DNA from: an archaeon
Lineage (GTDB): Archaea; Nanobdellota; Nanobdellia; SCGC-AAA011-G17; GW2011-AR18
NCBI GenBank assembly: GCA_023245385.1
Contig: JAHFKM010000037.1
Coordinates: forward strand, 1 to 7,909
Direction of reading: 5' to 3'
DNA length: 7,909 nt
A program made the position numbers and the translations under genes. Below are positions 6,096 to 7,909 of the stretch, one piece after another; position 1 is the stretch's first letter, and each line of letters begins with the position of its first letter. The notes beneath the pieces were generated by a model that was not told the DNA's origin, made no database searches, and was given only the letters and a program-made list of their open reading frames with translations.

Positions 6096-6533
6096 ATGAA
6101 CAAGACTTTTACTAAGTATAAATCTACTTTCTTTTTTAGTCTTAACGCTTTTGCAGCATTAACTCTAACCTCAATTTGTTCTTATAAAGAAGGTAAAATT
6201 GTATCACTTGAAAAGGAAAAGACAAGAATTGAAGCGCGTTATGACACTTTTTTTGAAAAGTATATTCACTGTGTGGATGAGAAGAATTCTCTTTCAGGAG
6301 AACGAGATCTATTTCGTAAAGAAAATAAAGGTCTAGAAGAGAGAATTGACATTCTCCTTAAAACTAAACCTGAGACTTGCACGAGCTCTTCCACTCTTGC
6401 TCGAGAAACTATTCCTATGCCCTCATCCATTCCAGAATCAAGTAAGGAACTCGCAGGTCTTTATGATAGTGAAGGATGGAAAATTTCAACTGTAACAATA
6501 GCGAGTTACAGTGCTGAGGTGTATCACGGGTAA
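6096..6533 (+). CDS. Membrane-anchored coiled-coil protein, unrecognised; probably the 5' part of a broken gene
   Basis: The 145-residue product starts with a short basic N-terminus and one hydrophobic segment (about residues 11-28, FFFSLNAFAALTLTSIC), a signal anchor or uncleaved membrane helix. A highly charged, probably coiled-coil region follows (about 32-90), then a Ser/Thr/Pro-rich linker (95-118) and a short beta-prone piece (WKISTVTIASYSAEVYHG) that ends abruptly at TAA 6531-6533. The bulk is likely outside the cytoplasmic membrane. I do not recognise the family. The abrupt end inside what looks like a beta strand, and the coding-like sequence that continues in another frame, suggest that the frame is broken here. 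It is divergent from the SUF operon, sharing the promoter region and its repeats, so co-regulation is possible. Confidence 0.6.
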   Translation: MNKTFTKYKSTFFFSLNAFAALTLTSICSYKEGKIVSLEKEKTRIEARYDTFFEKYIHCVDEKNSLSGERDLFRKENKGLEERIDILLKTKPETCTSSSTLARETIPMPSSIPESSKELAGLYDSEGWKISTVTIASYSAEVYHG

Positions 6534-6747
6534 AAGACAGCATGCAATCATTCTTTCTCTTCAGAGGCCATCTTCAAATTCTGACTTTCCTTATCGTTTC
6601 ACTGCTGCAGATTTTAATGGAGATAAAATAATTGATTGTGTGCGCTATGGTAAAAAACGAGTCGCTTCCCAGACCTTCAATTCTGATTACTCTTCTGAAT
6701 GTCCTTCAGAAAATCTTAATAAAAAAAGCTCTTCAATTCTTTATTAG
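6511..6747 (+). pseudogene. Continuation of the preceding gene in the +1 frame, with an acidic metal-loop-like motif
   Basis: This frame is open from before the TAA at 6531 to TAG 6745-6747. Reading across with a one-base shift at GGGTAA joins EVYHG to KRQHAIILSLQ and on to a segment containing AADFNGDKIIDCVRYG. The D-x-N-x-D-x3-D pattern resembles calcium-binding loops of FG-GAP/EF-hand-like extracellular proteins, which fits the anchored, exported protein encoded just upstream. A separate gene starting at GTG 6511 is formally possible (23-bp overlap), but no ribosome site supports it. The most likely reading is the second part of one gene after a frameshift, which could be mutation, sequencing error or programmed slippage. 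Confidence 0.45.
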
Positions 6748-6876
6748 GGTAGAGACGTCGCGCAACGGGCAATAGATCAGGTAAACTTTAAATCTGCTAC
6801 CGCAACTCTCGCTCCATCAAGGTTAATTGGGTATTTATCAAATAAAAAAAAAGTTAAAGGTTCTTCTGACAAATAG
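6748..6876 (+). pseudogene. Possible further remnant in the same frame after an in-frame TAG
   Basis: Directly after TAG 6745-6747 the same frame stays open for 42 codons to TAG 6874-6876. The peptide is plausible (RDVAQRAIDQVNF, SATATLAPSRLIGYLSNKKK). If it belongs to the upstream gene, that gene carries a nonsense codon as well as a frameshift. The stretch is short enough to be open by chance. I see no start codon or ribosome site for an independent gene and no tRNA-like fold. Confidence 0.3.
6840..6858 (-). terminator. Candidate T-tract terminator downstream of TYW1
   Basis: The minus strand has a T9 run (complement of A9 at 6844-6852) followed by ATTTG, about 85 nt beyond the TYW1 stop. 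It is the only strong T tract between TYW1 and the convergent remnant. The intervening 6877-6939 holds no other recognisable feature. Composition evidence only. Confidence 0.3.
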
Positions 6877-6939
6877 TTCATGGGATAAATAAGTATTTTC
6901 TAAGTTTTATATTTAGTCAAACAAGAGAATATCCTTGAA

Positions 6940-7909
6940 CTATTGTTCTTCAAATTTTAAAAATCTTTCAGAAGAATCTTCCTTCATCATCAGCACAACT
7001 CTTGAATTTTCAGCTTCATCAATAATTTTATAGCCGGAATATTTTCCTACTTCTTCAGCAAAAGAGTGAACTTCATTGTGTAAAGGCATATTTCCCAAAG
7101 TCATTCTATCACGGGCAGCGCCTATTAACATAAATGCTTTCACTTCTAAAAAAGTTGGATCTCCTCTTTTGACTAACTCAGCATAGCCTTCAGGATTGAA
7201 CATGTTTATTCCTTTCACAACAGTCAAGCGCAGTACTGTTCTTGTTTTACTTTTTAAATTTTTTAATACATCAAGTGACTTTAACAATTTTTTCCATCCT
7301 AGGTTAGAAATTGGTCTGTCTACTTTGTTAAATAACTCTTCAGTTGGAGCATCAATCGAAAGATAGAGTTGTGTTGGCGCTTCCATTCTTTCCATCACTT
7401 CAGGAAAACCTCCATGTGTCACCACAAACGATGTTTTTCCACGTTTTTTAATTTCTTGAATAAATTCATTCAATCTTGGATAGGACAATGTTTCTCCTGT
7501 TAAAGATAAAGCGTAATGTTTAATCTCTTTACTTTCTAAATATTTCCACGCTTCAGTTGTTTTGCATGTATTTCCTCCAAACCCAGAGAGCAATTTATCT
7601 TGTTTTGCTTGAATATTTTTTAGGACACTTACAGGATCATCAATTTTTGTGTAAGGGGTGTTATTTCTTGAGCGCCAGCAGTATACACAATCTTTGTCGC
7701 AGAAATTAACAGAGACAGAAACCTGCGCACAGCGATGACTTTGAATTCCGTAAAATTTTTGTTTGTAACAAGAACCTTTTCCTGAAATTGATTTTGCAGT
7801 CCATTCACAAATTTTCACAGCAGAATGTTCTCCAACAAATCTGTAGCCTTGCTTCTCTAAAGATTTTTTGTATTCAGGATATGCTAAATTTAATTCTCCT
7901 TCTTTAACT
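6940..7909 (-). CDS. taw1: TYW1/Taw1, radical SAM tRNA 4-demethylwyosine synthase, 5' end beyond the right edge
   Basis: This archaeal/eukaryotic enzyme condenses N1-methylguanosine-37 of tRNA-Phe with pyruvate carbons to give 4-demethylwyosine (EC 4.1.3.44). The radical-SAM motif CDKDCVYCWR (C-x3-C-x2-C) binds one [4Fe-4S] cluster. Three earlier cysteines, in VKICEW, GSCYKQ and SHRCAQ, are spaced 13, 13 and then 10 residues from the motif, exactly as I recall for the second-cluster cysteines of the Methanocaldococcus enzyme. The lysine in CYKQKFYG is the expected pyruvate-binding residue. ALSLTGETLSYP and QLYLSIDAP are further family blocks. A GTG at 7818 is not the true start: the frame continues upstream to the edge, and GEHSAVKICEW matches the homologous N-terminus. 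About 322 residues are visible, so only a few are likely missing. It ends with TAG 6942-6940 and is convergent with the remnant to its left. There is no SUF co-transcription, but it is a plausible client of that pathway. Confidence 0.93.
   Translation of the reverse strand, partial: VKEGELNLAYPEYKKSLEKQGYRFVGEHSAVKICEWTAKSISGKGSCYKQKFYGIQSHRCAQVSVSVNFCDKDCVYCWRSRNNTPYTKIDDPVSVLKNIQAKQDKLLSGFGGNTCKTTEAWKYLESKEIKHYALSLTGETLSYPRLNEFIQEIKKRGKTSFVVTHGGFPEVMERMEAPTQLYLSIDAPTEELFNKVDRPISNLGWKKLLKSLDVLKNLKSKTRTVLRLTVVKGINMFNPEGYAELVKRGDPTFLEVKAFMLIGAARDRMTLGNMPLHNEVHSFAEEVGKYSGYKIIDEAENSRVVLMMKEDSSERFLKFEEQ

Noticed and set aside
6091..6099. Two-codon leader ORF (ATG GTA TGA) overlapping the ATG at 6096
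   Set aside because: The TATA spacing places the transcript start at about 6096, so this ATG would not be in the message.
6748..6800. Possible structured RNA in the locally GC-richer stretch after TAG 6745, with GGTAG and CTACC as potential arms
   Set aside because: The arms are only 5 bp and far apart, and no tRNA, C/D box or riboswitch pattern could be built.
7816..7818. GTG as the TYW1 start codon
   Set aside because: The frame stays open to the window edge, and the upstream residues (GEHSA before VKICEW) match the conserved N-terminal region of the family; the real start is outside.
1..7909. CRISPR arrays, insertion sequences, tRNA or rRNA genes
   Set aside because: No regularly spaced long repeats, transposase-like ORFs, terminal inverted repeats or tRNA-like motifs were seen on either strand.

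Overview
The window looks archaeal. It carries an archaeal-type TYW1 (wyosine) gene at the right edge, consensus archaeal TATA boxes (TTTATATA and TTTAAATA) about 26 bp before two divergent start codons, and AT-rich DNA. A bacterial-style, nearly complete SUF set with its own cysteine desulfurase and U-type scaffold, small genes and short or overlapping junctions would fit a DPANN-type genome (Woese-/Pacearchaeota-like). That lineage guess is inference only.

Layout. Positions 1-346, plus strand: the 3' end of an unrecognised gene entering from the left, with an apparent frame change at a T7 run. Its stop codon overlaps the stop of the last gene of the minus-strand operon. Positions 343-6008, minus strand: one eight-gene iron-sulfur cluster assembly operon, read right to left. 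The order is HTH-PAS regulator, sufC, sufB, sufD, sufS, sufU, sufT (MIP18/DUF59), then a 56-residue Cys-containing small protein. Junctions overlap or leave at most 10 bp, so this looks like one transcript with coupled translation. Positions 6009-6095: a divergent promoter region with two TATA boxes and two copies of GGTTACCA. Positions 6096-6876, plus strand: a membrane-anchored coiled-coil protein whose reading frame breaks into three pieces (a frame change at 6531, an in-frame TAG at 6745). Positions 6940-7909, minus strand: TYW1, running off the right edge.

How the genes work together. SufS takes sulfur from cysteine; SufU is probably the sulfur acceptor or scaffold. SufB, SufC and SufD form the ATP-driven scaffold complex, and SufT probably helps maturation or delivery. 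The first gene encodes a winged-helix protein fused to a PAS-like domain with a C-x9-C-x2-C motif. It sits where SufR or IscR-type regulators sit elsewhere, so it is a good candidate for a cluster- or redox-sensing autoregulator acting on the GGTTACCA repeats. TYW1 needs two [4Fe-4S] clusters and is a likely client of the pathway, though it lies on a separate transcript.

The most novel points are the regulator and its operator, the small CCxxC protein closing the operon, a tail-to-tail junction in which lysine-rich gene ends may provide terminators for the opposite strand, and an abrupt change in synonymous base use inside sufS.
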